9,516 nt of DNA. Source: JAAZNV01 sp049297375. Its GTDB lineage: Bacteria > Patescibacteriota > WWE3 > UBA101185 > UBA10185. The notes under the pieces are model-generated. The model saw only the letters and a program-made list of their open reading frames with translations, searched no databases and was not told the origin of the DNA. The stretch covers positions 1 to 9,516 of the forward strand of contig JBAQUF010000031.1 of NCBI GenBank assembly GCA_049297375.1, given 5' to 3'. Shown here in pieces: positions 1 to 6,473 of this stretch (position 1 is its first letter; each line of letters starts with the position of its first letter). Made by a program: the position numbers and the translations under genes.

Positions 1-60
1 CCTATGTGGTGCCAACACATTTCTCTAGTAAATGGTAGGAAACGGATTTACAGTCTGCTT

Positions 61-69
61 AAGGGAGAG
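61..69 (+). promoter_or_regulatory. Shine-Dalgarno of the 68-aa small gene
   Basis: AAGGGAGAG lies just ahead of the ATG at 73, with the GGAG core about 6 bases from the start codon. It decides the start of the small gene: the same frame is open back to the window edge and contains an ATG at 4, but only the ATG at 73 has a ribosome-binding site. Confidence 0.7.
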
Positions 70-72
70 AAC

Positions 73-279
73 ATGAATGATATTTCAGTGTTTGAGATTC
101 TCCCAAATGGTCAAACTGGGAATCTAGTCTCTAAAGGGAGATTAAGAAACATAAAAACTAAGGATCAGGGATACCTAGCTAGAGCTCTGGTGTACATCCC
201 AAATAAAAAAGAGTTTCCTAATCAACCCTTTGTAGTACTAGAGACTTCAACAATGGTTACACCACCTAGCGCAACGTAA
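73..279 (+). CDS. Small hypothetical protein, 68 aa
   Basis: I do not recognise this family. The protein starts MNDISVFEILPNGQ and ends in a short Pro/Ser/Thr-rich tail (TPPSAT). It has no signal peptide, membrane segment or cysteine, and it mixes short beta-prone stretches (ARALVYIP, PFVVLET) with basic residues, suggesting a small soluble alpha/beta or all-beta protein. I chose the ATG at 73 because of the strong Shine-Dalgarno in front of it. An in-frame ATG at 4 would give 91 aa, and the frame runs off the left edge, so a longer product cannot be excluded. A strong intrinsic terminator follows 10 bases after the stop, so the gene ends its transcription unit. It is one of three small SD-led orphan genes in the window, each closed by a hairpin. 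Confidence 0.6.
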   Translation: MNDISVFEILPNGQTGNLVSKGRLRNIKTKDQGYLARALVYIPNKKEFPNQPFVVLETSTMVTPPSAT

Positions 280-289
280 AGAAACAAAG

Positions 290-319
290 GCCTTTGTAAA
301 CAAAATACAAAGGCTTTTT
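290..319 (+). terminator. Intrinsic terminator of the 68-aa gene
   Basis: A perfect 9-bp stem, GCCTTTGTA (290-298) with TACAAAGGC (306-314), has a 7-base A-rich loop and is followed at once by TTTTT (315-319). It separates the small gene from the helicase/nuclease gene, which therefore needs its own promoter. Confidence 0.9.
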
Positions 320-351
320 GCGTACCTGTGAATTATCATTACCTTATCGTT

Positions 352-357
352 TATAAT
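352..357 (+). promoter_or_regulatory. -10 box of the helicase/nuclease gene (leaderless type)
   Basis: A perfect TATAAT is followed by only 7 bases (ACAAACA) before the ATG at 365. Transcription would start at or within a base or two of the start codon, giving a leaderless mRNA. No Shine-Dalgarno exists in the gap. No convincing -35 is seen (TGTGAA at 327-332 is the nearest weak candidate). Confidence 0.65.
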
Positions 358-364
358 ACAAACA

Positions 365-3268
365 ATGGTTAAAGATACAGAAACACAACTTAATGAAGAT
401 CAAACCAAAGCAATAAAACATAAAACAGGTCCTGTTTTGGTGGTTGCTGGAGCTGGAACAGGAAAGACAAGGGTAATAACAGAAAGAATAAGATACCTAG
501 TTCAAGAACAGAAAGTTAATCCTCAAGAAATCCTTGCCTTAACATTTACAGAAAAGGCATCACAAGAAATGATCTTAAGAATTGGTGATGTAATGCCGTT
601 AGGATATGAAGAACCATGGGTGTACACATTTCATTCATTTGCAGACAGATTATTAAAAACAGAAGGATTAGAATTCGGATTAGATCCAAGTTATAAAATA
701 CTCTCTTCTCCTGATCAATGGTTACTACTTAGAAAAAACTTATTTGATTTTGATCTTAAATACTTTAGACCGCTAGGAAATCCCACTAAATTTATATCAG
801 CAATACTTAAATTCATATCAAGACTTCAAGATGAAAACATATCCCCTAAAGAATTTAGAGAATTTATATCTAAATCAAACAAAAAAATAGACGATAAAGA
901 AGAAATACAAAGATGGGAAGAGTTAGCTCATGTATATGAGAGATATGAAGAATTAAAAATAGCAAGTTCAAAACTAGACTTTGGAGATTTAATAACATGG
1001 ACGATAAAATTATTTAAAGAAAGACCAAACATACTTAGAAAATATCAAGATCAATTTAAACATATCCTTGTAGATGAATTCCAGGATACAAATTATGCAC
1101 AATATGAGCTAGTTAAACTTCTCTTCCCTGCAAACGATAAGAAAAATAGCAGTAAGGAAGAAAATAAATACAAAGATAGAAGTCTTCTTGTAGTTGGAGA
1201 TGACTCTCAATCAATTTATAAATTCAGAGGAGCTGCCGTTTCAAATATTCTTCAATTCATGGAAGATTTTGAAGGTTCAGAGATGATAACTCTCCTTAAG
1301 AATTACAGATCATCTCAAAAAATATTAGATCCTGCTTATAAACTAATTCAAAACAACAACCCTGATACTTTGGAATCAAAGTTAGGAATCTCGAAAGAAC
1401 TAAAAAGTGAAACTAAAGAAAAGGGAATTACTCCAGAGATAATTCAAACAGAAACCCTTGAGGATGAAATAGAGTTCATTATCTCTAGTATACTTGATAT
1501 CTTAGCAAAAGAACCGCAGTACACATACAAGGATTTTGCCATATTGGCTAGGGCAAACAGCTATCTTGACCCAATTTTTATGGCTCTTCGAAAATACAAT
1601 CTTCCCTATCAGCTGGTTGGAAACAGAGGATTATATGACAGAGAGGAAATAAGGGACGTTTTGGCCCTTCTAAAGGTCATTGTAGACCCCTCAGATGGTA
1701 CAAGCATGTACAGAGTACTTAACATTGATTGTTTAAATATATCTTATGAAGAAATATCTAAACTTCTATCTCAAACAAGATTCAAAAAAACAGACTTATG
1801 GACTCAAGTAAAAGAATCAAAGGATGAAAGTGTTGAGTATATTAAAAACTCAATACTTGAATTTCAAAATAATCTCACTAAATCTTCCCCTACTGAAATT
1901 ATATATAACTTAATAAATTCAATAGGTTACATTAACCAATATTTAGATGAAGAAACTATAGAAAGTGAACTAAGCATAAAGAATTTGAATTTATTCTTAA
2001 ATAGAATACAAAAATTTGAAGTAGATTTCCACTCAGAAACAAAAGAAATACCTACTCTTGTGGATTTTGTAGATTATCTTGATCTTGTAATAGACGCTGG
2101 GGAAAACCCAGCTCAAGCAGAAATAGCAGATATAGATACAATAAATTTGCTTACCGTTCATTCTGCAAAAGGATTGGAATTTCCAGTAGTTTTTATGACA
2201 AATCTTGTTTCAGGGAGGTTCCCAACAAGAAATAGAGGAGATCAAATAGAAATTCCAAATGATTTAATAAAAGAAACGCTTCCAACAGGAGACGAACACA
2301 CACAAGAAGAAAGAAGATTGTTTTATGTGGGTATGACCAGAGCAAAAAAGTATCTTTTTATGACTTTAGGAAAAGATTATGGTGGTAAAAGAGAAACAAC
2401 ACCAAGTGGATTTCTTGAAGAAACAGGTTTGAGCATTAAAGAAGTAAAAATAGATAAGATGAAAGAGAAAAAAGAACAATCTACTCTCTTTGCTGTAGGA
2501 ACAAACTTTAGAGAACCTAAAATAAAGAAGCTTACTGGTTTTATTCCAGATTTTATTAGCTACTCCCAAGTAGATAATTATTTAATATGTCCATTAAGAT
2601 ATAAGTATTCTTACGTTTTAAAAATACCAGTAGCTCCAAACCACTCGTTAAGTTTTGGAAATACTATTCATGAAACTTTGAAGGAATTTCATACACAAAA
2701 GATGTTTGGAAAAGATTTACCACTTGAACAGCTTTTAAAAATTTATGAGAAAAACTGGAATCCATTAGGATACATTGATGAAAAACATAGAAATCTAAGA
2801 TTTAAAAGTGGAAAGAAGCTTTTAGAAGACTACTACAATAAAAACAAGGATATTAAAGTTAGACATCTAGGTATAGAAAAGTCATTCAATTTAGCCATTG
2901 ATGGAATAAAACTATTTGGAAAGATAGATAGAATTGATGAACTTCCAAACGGAGATATTGAAATTATTGACTATAAAACTGGGAATGAAAAGAATCAGAA
3001 AGAAGTAGATCAAGATGCTCAAATGACTATTTATGCAATGGCTGCTAAAGAAGCTTTAAATTTAAATCCAAAAGATATGGTTCTTTATTATGTAGAATCT
3101 GGGGAGAAAAGATCAACAAAAAGAACTGATAAACAAATAGAATCTGAGAAAGAAAGGATAAAAGAGGTTGTTAAGGGAATAAAGAAGGGAGATTTCGAAG
3201 CTACTCCAGGGAGACACTGTACATGGTGCGACTACAAGAATATATGTCCCTTTGCAGAAAAGGATTAA
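365..3268 (+). CDS. ATP-dependent UvrD/Rep helicase fused to PD-(D/E)XK nuclease
   Basis: A 967-aa superfamily 1A helicase with a C-terminal RecB/AddB-type nuclease, probably for DNA-end resection and recombinational repair. Helicase motifs seen: Q-motif (Q13), Walker A GAGTGKT (29-35), TFTEKA, TFHSF, motif II VDEFQDTN (D237, E238), motif III GDDSQSIYKFRGA (from 278), NYRSSQ, motif V TVHSAKGLEF (597-606) and motif VI EERRLFYVGMTRAKK (from 648). The nuclease starts near SYSQVDNYLICP (C742), then H769 in FGNTIHE, D855 in GKIDRID, D869 and K871 in EIIDYKTG, and QMTIY (Q886, Y890). C952, C955 and C961 near the C-terminus, with C742, match the Fe-S cluster pattern of AddB/Cas4 nucleases. All catalytic residues are intact. 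It is shorter than AddA (over 1,100 aa) and combines helicase and Fe-S nuclease in one chain. The ATG at 365 is set by the abutting TATAAT and by the Q-motif position. Confidence 0.95.
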   Translation: MVKDTETQLNEDQTKAIKHKTGPVLVVAGAGTGKTRVITERIRYLVQEQKVNPQEILALTFTEKASQEMILRIGDVMPLGYEEPWVYTFHSFADRLLKTEGLEFGLDPSYKILSSPDQWLLLRKNLFDFDLKYFRPLGNPTKFISAILKFISRLQDENISPKEFREFISKSNKKIDDKEEIQRWEELAHVYERYEELKIASSKLDFGDLITWTIKLFKERPNILRKYQDQFKHILVDEFQDTNYAQYELVKLLFPANDKKNSSKEENKYKDRSLLVVGDDSQSIYKFRGAAVSNILQFMEDFEGSEMITLLKNYRSSQKILDPAYKLIQNNNPDTLESKLGISKELKSETKEKGITPEIIQTETLEDEIEFIISSILDILAKEPQYTYKDFAILARANSYLDPIFMALRKYNLPYQLVGNRGLYDREEIRDVLALLKVIVDPSDGTSMYRVLNIDCLNISYEEISKLLSQTRFKKTDLWTQVKESKDESVEYIKNSILEFQNNLTKSSPTEIIYNLINSIGYINQYLDEETIESELSIKNLNLFLNRIQKFEVDFHSETKEIPTLVDFVDYLDLVIDAGENPAQAEIADIDTINLLTVHSAKGLEFPVVFMTNLVSGRFPTRNRGDQIEIPNDLIKETLPTGDEHTQEERRLFYVGMTRAKKYLFMTLGKDYGGKRETTPSGFLEETGLSIKEVKIDKMKEKKEQSTLFAVGTNFREPKIKKLTGFIPDFISYSQVDNYLICPLRYKYSYVLKIPVAPNHSLSFGNTIHETLKEFHTQKMFGKDLPLEQLLKIYEKNWNPLGYIDEKHRNLRFKSGKKLLEDYYNKNKDIKVRHLGIEKSFNLAIDGIKLFGKIDRIDELPNGDIEIIDYKTGNEKNQKEVDQDAQMTIYAMAAKEALNLNPKDMVLYYVESGEKRSTKRTDKQIESEKERIKEVVKGIKKGDFEATPGRHCTWCDYKNICPFAEKD

Positions 3269-3286
3269 GCATTTGCTTAAAGGAAC

Positions 3287-3320
3287 AAAAAAGGAGTTGG
3301 TTTTTATGTCAACTCCCTTT
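3287..3320 (-). terminator. Terminator between convergent genes, strongest on minus strand
   Basis: GGAGTTG (3293-3299) pairs with CAACTCC (3310-3316) and is extended by flanking A/T pairs. On the minus strand the stem is followed by TTTTTT (complement of 3287-3292), a good terminator for the 94-aa gene whose stop is at 3333. For the plus-strand helicase the same hairpin has only a TTT tail (3318-3320), so it is weaker. A second small inverted repeat, TTAAGC-ATTT-GCTTAA (3265-3280), overlaps the helicase stop codon. Confidence 0.8.
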
Positions 3321-3332
3321 AAGGACTAACGT

Positions 3333-3617
3333 TTAGATAGAAATCCTATGACCATTGAAGTAGAGCCATGCGTGCAGTGTTTTTCTATCAAACTCTCTTT
3401 CTGCCCCCAGCCACCTAATTGCATCATTAAGGGTGTAGAACAATCCAATGTTCCCATTTTCCTCCACCCCAGAGTAACCTAGATAACAAGGTGGTAGATT
3501 TGAAACAGTTTTAATTAGTTCCTGTGGATCAGACACCTCCTTTTCTGATAAAGCGTTCTTATTCTGATTCCTATCTTCTCCTGTTTTAAAAAGAGTAATT
3601 CTCACTTTTTTTATCAT
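3333..3617 (-). CDS. Small hypothetical protein, 94 aa
   Basis: I do not recognise this family. The protein starts MIKKVRITLFKTGEDR, passes through a polar Asn/Glu/Lys-rich segment (residues 15-30), and has a more ordered C-terminal half rich in aromatics (CYLGYSG, GLFYTLNDAIRWLG, HAWLYFNGHRISI). It has no signal peptide or membrane helix and looks like a small soluble protein. The start is well supported: AAGGA lies 9 bases upstream, and a near-consensus promoter gives a leader of about 33 bases. Hand counting 3361-3540 gives about 43% GC, clearly above the neighbouring helicase (roughly 23-28% in two 60-base samples), so its composition differs from its surroundings. It lies alone between its own promoter and a terminator, downstream of the FemAB pair but apparently transcribed independently. 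Confidence 0.7.
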   Translation of the reverse strand: MIKKVRITLFKTGEDRNQNKNALSEKEVSDPQELIKTVSNLPPCYLGYSGVEENGNIGLFYTLNDAIRWLGAEREFDRKTLHAWLYFNGHRISI

Positions 3618-3626
3618 CTCTCCGCT

Positions 3627-3631
3627 TCCTT
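3627..3631 (-). promoter_or_regulatory. Shine-Dalgarno of the 94-aa gene
   Basis: On the minus strand the leader reads AAGGAAGCGGAGAG directly before the ATG at 3617. AAGGA sits 9 bases upstream of the start, an acceptable spacing. GGAG at 3620-3623 is too close to serve on its own. Confidence 0.6.
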
Positions 3632-3656
3632 TATATTATCAATTCAAATTAGGAGG

Positions 3657-3685
3657 ATTGTACCACAACATTCAAGCAGTATCAA
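3657..3685 (-). promoter_or_regulatory. Sigma70-type promoter of the 94-aa gene
   Basis: On the minus strand TTGATA (3680-3685) and TACAAT (3657-3662) are separated by exactly 17 bases. Each hexamer is one mismatch from consensus. The predicted start is near 3650, leaving a leader of about 33 bases with a Shine-Dalgarno. This is the best-formed promoter in the window. Confidence 0.75.
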
Positions 3686-3703
3686 ACACTATAAGGTAGA
3701 ATC

Positions 3704-4606
3704 TTAGAACGGTAAATTACTAAACTTGGAAGCAAACTTTAAGAATGGATTAAGATACTTAACATAAGGATAAGGAAATTCTACTTCTTCCCCATTAAAT
3801 TTTTCTTTAAAGTGACTAAATCCTCCCCAATCTTTTGTAATTGTTTTAAATCTTTCATCATCTTTTCCTTCTAAATCCAAAACTTTGTATCCTAAGCCCT
3901 TAAAATACAAAATAGATTTCCATAAAAGTTCATAGCCTGCTTTTGTTTCTAATCCTTCTCTTGAAGTACCTCCTGTAGAGTACAAAACCATATCTTCATA
4001 ACAAAGATAAAACTTACCGCTGAGTAGTTTTCCACCACTGTTATAAGACAAAACAAGATGACATTCTTTCCCAAATACTTTAATTTTTGATAGAAAGTCT
4101 TTTAACGGCTGAACATAAAAATGTTTTCTTTTAGCTGTATTTTTAAGCATGTCAAAATAATCAGTTACCTTTTCTGGAAGTGGGTTTTGATAAAATCTAG
4201 TAACAGTACCTTCTCTTTGAGCTCTTTTTATTGAATATTTTGCACTGTGAGATAAATTATTCCAAAGATCTTCTTCTGATTTAGTTAAATCAATATATAT
4301 TGTTGACGGAGGAGATAGCGGATAGAAATTTTTTTTGTATCCAGCTTCTTCTATTACCTTTACATCTTGTCCTATAAACGGCTCTATCTTAATAAATAAA
4401 GCCTTTTGACCAACACAAAACTCCTCTATTTCTTTAAGGTCTTCTAACGTTAAGGGTAAAGGGTGCTGAATTTTAACAATGGTTCCAATGAATGTTTTTA
4501 TATATTCAATGCGAACCCCACGTGCTGTCCTATGAGATTTCCATCCGAACCCTTTAAGATACAAGGACCATTTTTCAGATTGTCTAATATCAGAAGCTGG
4601 AATCAT
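3704..4606 (-). CDS. FemAB/FemX-like aminoacyl transferase, second of a pair (300 aa)
   Basis: Peptidoglycan cross-bridge transferase family, which moves an amino acid from aminoacyl-tRNA onto the lipid II or UDP-MurNAc-peptide side chain at the cytoplasmic face of the membrane. Family features: an opening DIRQSEKWSLYLKGFGW (residues 6-22, the usual 'QS..W..yl...Gw' start), a central STIYIDLTKSEEDLWNNLS (101-119) leading into the basic helix AKYSIKRAQREG (122-133), a GNAT-fold second half with VLYSTGGTSRE (207-217) and LGYKVLDLEG (238-247), and a closing GGFSHFKEKFNG (261-272). At about 300 aa it is compact, like FemX, and lacks the coiled-coil arm of FemA. I prefer the ATG at 4606, which makes an ATGA overlap with the upstream gene's stop, over an in-frame GTG at 4630 that has no ribosome-binding site. 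The acceptor and the amino acid cannot be read from sequence. No terminator is visible after its stop. Confidence 0.88.
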   Translation of the reverse strand: MIPASDIRQSEKWSLYLKGFGWKSHRTARGVRIEYIKTFIGTIVKIQHPLPLTLEDLKEIEEFCVGQKALFIKIEPFIGQDVKVIEEAGYKKNFYPLSPPSTIYIDLTKSEEDLWNNLSHSAKYSIKRAQREGTVTRFYQNPLPEKVTDYFDMLKNTAKRKHFYVQPLKDFLSKIKVFGKECHLVLSYNSGGKLLSGKFYLCYEDMVLYSTGGTSREGLETKAGYELLWKSILYFKGLGYKVLDLEGKDDERFKTITKDWGGFSHFKEKFNGEEVEFPYPYVKYLNPFLKFASKFSNLPF

Positions 4607-5541
4607 TTTAAGATACTTAAGAATTTCCACCTAACATCATTTGCTACGGTGAATAATCTATAGACTGAACTATTAATTACGTAATCATAAGATGGGATAT
4701 AAGTAACATGCTTTGCACCAAACTTCTGTTTAAATAAAGAAAAACCATAATATGGATCACTAGTATTACTCATATCCTCAGTTGCTCCCCACATATCAAA
4801 CAACGTACATCCCATCTTCTTTCCGAATCTAATAGCTTCCCACCCTAACAAACAACTTGATTGAACACCTTTATCTTCTTGAGTAGAACCCCCATATGGA
4901 TAATATAAAACATCACCGTAAATAATAAGCAACCAAGCAGACAGTGGTTTGCCTTCATACTCAGCAATCAAAAGATGAGACATATTCTCTTCTCTAAATG
5001 TTTTCCACACTTTTTCTAAATAGTTTCTTGATCTTGAGAAAAACTTCTGTCTCTTTCCTGTTTCATCGTACAACTTAAAAAATAAATCAAAATCCTTATC
5101 ATTGGTACTTTCTCTTACTACCACACCTTTCTTTTGTGCAAGTTTTATATTATACCTATGCTTTTTATGCATATTTGCAAGTATTTCTTCTTCTGGCTTA
5201 GTCAAATCAATTAGAAAGTTTCCTTTAGCAAATTCCACCCTTGATGACAAAATGCATTTATTATCTTTAAAGATTTTAATTGCCTTCTCAGCAAAAGGAT
5301 CATCCTTGGTAACATTTGGAACATCAAAATGAACAGCTACACATGAGTTTTCTTCCAAAGATTCTTTAATTTCATTAAAGTTAATATCAAAAGGATTTAC
5401 TCTTGGACAATAACCATAAAAATATGGGGTGAATGGTATTTTATGCTTTGTGTAAACTACATTTCCAACTCTTATTGCTGGAGTCCCATAACTGTTTTTA
5501 AACTTTTCCCAAAGATCAGATTGAAGTACATGCCTATTCAT
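4603..5541 (-). CDS. FemAB/FemX-like aminoacyl transferase, first of a pair (312 aa)
   Basis: Same family as the downstream gene, so the pair may add successive residues to the peptidoglycan cross-bridge or act as a heterodimer, as FemA/FemB do. Seen: an opening LQSDLWEKFKNSYG (6-19), GYCPRVNP (43-50), the signature FLIDLTKPEEEILANMHKKH (109-128) continuing into RYNIKLAQKKG (129-139), then PLSAWLLIIYGDVLYYPYGG (199-218), KKMGCTLFDMWG (241-252) and YYGFSLFKQKFG (264-275). The last part matches the family's conserved 'G...FK..FG' end. It has no signal peptide or transmembrane segment, as expected for a cytoplasmic enzyme. The start at 5541 has a -10-like box only 6 bases upstream and no Shine-Dalgarno, so the mRNA may be leaderless. 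It ends in TGA overlapping the next start, indicating translational coupling. Confidence 0.9.
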   Translation of the reverse strand: MNRHVLQSDLWEKFKNSYGTPAIRVGNVVYTKHKIPFTPYFYGYCPRVNPFDINFNEIKESLEENSCVAVHFDVPNVTKDDPFAEKAIKIFKDNKCILSSRVEFAKGNFLIDLTKPEEEILANMHKKHRYNIKLAQKKGVVVRESTNDKDFDLFFKLYDETGKRQKFFSRSRNYLEKVWKTFREENMSHLLIAEYEGKPLSAWLLIIYGDVLYYPYGGSTQEDKGVQSSCLLGWEAIRFGKKMGCTLFDMWGATEDMSNTSDPYYGFSLFKQKFGAKHVTYIPSYDYVINSSVYRLFTVANDVRWKFLSILK

Positions 5542-5547
5542 GAATGA

Positions 5548-5553
5548 AGTATA
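5548..5553 (-). promoter_or_regulatory. Candidate -10 box of the FemAB pair (leaderless type)
   Basis: On the minus strand TATACT is followed by 6 bases (TCATTC) and then the ATG at 5541, so transcription would begin at the start codon. The -35 region is weak. A second TATACT at 5569-5574 with TTGTTA 16 bases further upstream is an alternative promoter, but its leader would also lack a Shine-Dalgarno. Confidence 0.5.
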
Positions 5554-5600
5554 ACATTGACTTGTATCAGTATATAAGTTAATTTTTAACTAACAATTGA

Positions 5601-5622
5601 ATATCGTCCTTACGGACGGGAT
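5601..5622. other. GC-rich hairpin in an unexplained intergenic patch
   Basis: CGTCC (5605-5609) pairs perfectly with GGACG (5614-5618) around a 4-base loop. On the minus strand the loop reads GTAA, a GNRA-type tetraloop; on the plus strand the stem can extend slightly (A-T and T-A pairs at 5601-5602 with 5621-5622). No T-run follows on either strand, so it is not a simple terminator. It stands in a stretch (about 5603-5656, also containing the palindrome CAGGCCTG at 5632-5639) visibly richer in GC than the flanks. Function unknown. Confidence 0.45.
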
Positions 5623-5656
5623 CATAGAGTACAGGCCTGAAGATTGACTTTGGGCC

Positions 5657-5692
5657 AAAAAAGAGGCCCGCCAAGTTAAATACAAGACGGGC
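5657..5692 (-). terminator. Intrinsic terminator of the ksgA-GT2 unit
   Basis: On the minus strand GCCCGTC (5686-5692) pairs with GGCGGGC (5666-5672) in a 7-bp stem with one G-U wobble and a 13-base loop, followed by CTC and TTTTTT (complement of 5657-5662). It lies about 40 bases after the GT2 stop. On the plus strand the wobble becomes a C-A mismatch, so it works best for the minus strand. GGGCC at 5652-5656 could pair with GGCCC at 5665-5669, an alternative fold using the same bases. Confidence 0.85.
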
Positions 5693-5734
5693 TTCGATCT
5701 TTTTGTCATTGCATTATCACACGACGAAACTTTG

Positions 5735-6469
5735 CTAAAACTTTCCAGATTCGTGAACTATCTTGCCTTTTAACTTCTCAGCAAAACCCTCTCCACATAA
5801 AAGATAGTAAACACCTGCTTTTAACGTCTTACCAACCATGTGCAGTCTCCCTTCCTTTTCAAGTCTTCTAACTGATACCTCAATTGGTGGTTTCTTTAGC
5901 AAAGCATACTTAAAACTATTTCTATGCAGTCTTCTTACTAGTTCATAATCTTCAGCAAAACTAATATTTTCCTTAAACCCACCTACTTTTTCAAAAGAAG
6001 ACCTTCTCACGCATATAAAAACACCTACTGCCCCAGGTGCTGTTCTTTTTATTAATTCCAAACAAAGAACATTAGTAAGAAAAAACAAAAACTTATCATC
6101 TGCTCTATTAGATAATGGTTTGTTCCATGATGTAAGTACGTCCACATTCTTTTCTTCTAGAAATTCGTCTATCTTTTCAAGAAAGATATCACTTATCTGA
6201 ACATCTGCATCGAAAAATATTATGTACTCGCCTTCAGAGTTCTTTGCTGCGTAGTTTCTTTGAAAAGAAACGCCTCTTTCGGGAGATTCAATAAATTTAA
6301 TATCTAACTTGTCTTTAAAACTTAAAACAATATCTTTTGTTTTATCTTCTGATTTACCATCAGATACAATTACTTCAAAATCTTTAAATGTCTGTCTGGT
6401 TAAACAAGTAAGCAGTTTATCTATGTATTTCTCTTCATTTAAAGATGGAATGCAAATACTAAATCTCAT
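5735..6469 (-). CDS. Family 2 glycosyltransferase (GT-A fold), 244 aa
   Basis: A nucleotide-sugar-dependent glycosyltransferase, likely cytoplasmic, in cell-surface glycan or lipid-linked sugar synthesis. Seen: the N-terminal beta strand FSICIPSLNEE (3-13), VSDGKSEDKT (35-44, the region that contacts the nucleotide), GVSFQRNYAAKNSEG (66-80), the metal-binding DAD (D87-D89) in IIFFDADV, an acceptor-loop segment PGAVGVFICVRRSSFEKVGG (145-164) and the ED pair (E173, D174) in FAEDYELVRR, which usually holds the catalytic base. It has no transmembrane helix, so any membrane link is peripheral. It begins 4 bases after the ksgA stop with no Shine-Dalgarno at a proper distance, so translation is probably coupled to ksgA. 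A terminator follows. The sugar and acceptor cannot be predicted. Confidence 0.9.
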   Translation of the reverse strand: MRFSICIPSLNEEKYIDKLLTCLTRQTFKDFEVIVSDGKSEDKTKDIVLSFKDKLDIKFIESPERGVSFQRNYAAKNSEGEYIIFFDADVQISDIFLEKIDEFLEEKNVDVLTSWNKPLSNRADDKFLFFLTNVLCLELIKRTAPGAVGVFICVRRSSFEKVGGFKENISFAEDYELVRRLHRNSFKYALLKKPPIEVSVRRLEKEGRLHMVGKTLKAGVYYLLCGEGFAEKLKGKIVHESGKF

Positions 6470-6473
6470 AATT

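Noticed and set aside
38..62. Minus-strand GCAGACTGTAAATCCG resembles a tRNA-Tyr anticodon arm.
   Set aside because: No D arm, no GTTCRA T-loop and no acceptor stem can be built around it, and the anticodon stem has an A-C mismatch. It overlaps the region before the small gene by chance.
2560..3268. A Cas4 or anti-phage defence reading of the Fe-S nuclease domain.
   Set aside because: The domain is fused to a full UvrD-type helicase as in recombination enzymes; there is no repeat array, cas gene or other defence partner nearby.
4603..4605. Possible recoding of TGA as glycine, known in some Patescibacteria.
   Set aside because: TGA ends the first FemAB gene at the coupled start of the next gene and ends the 104-aa gene inside a terminator, and no in-frame TGA is needed in any conserved protein here.
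4603..4630. GTG at 4630 as the start of the second FemAB gene.
   Set aside because: It has no ribosome-binding site and adds eight residues ahead of the family's usual beginning; the ATGA overlap at 4606 is the better start.
5590..5709. A 39-residue minus-strand open frame starting MTKRSKPVLYL.
   Set aside because: It runs straight through a strong intrinsic terminator, has no Shine-Dalgarno, and its composition reflects the hairpins. Not supported as a gene.
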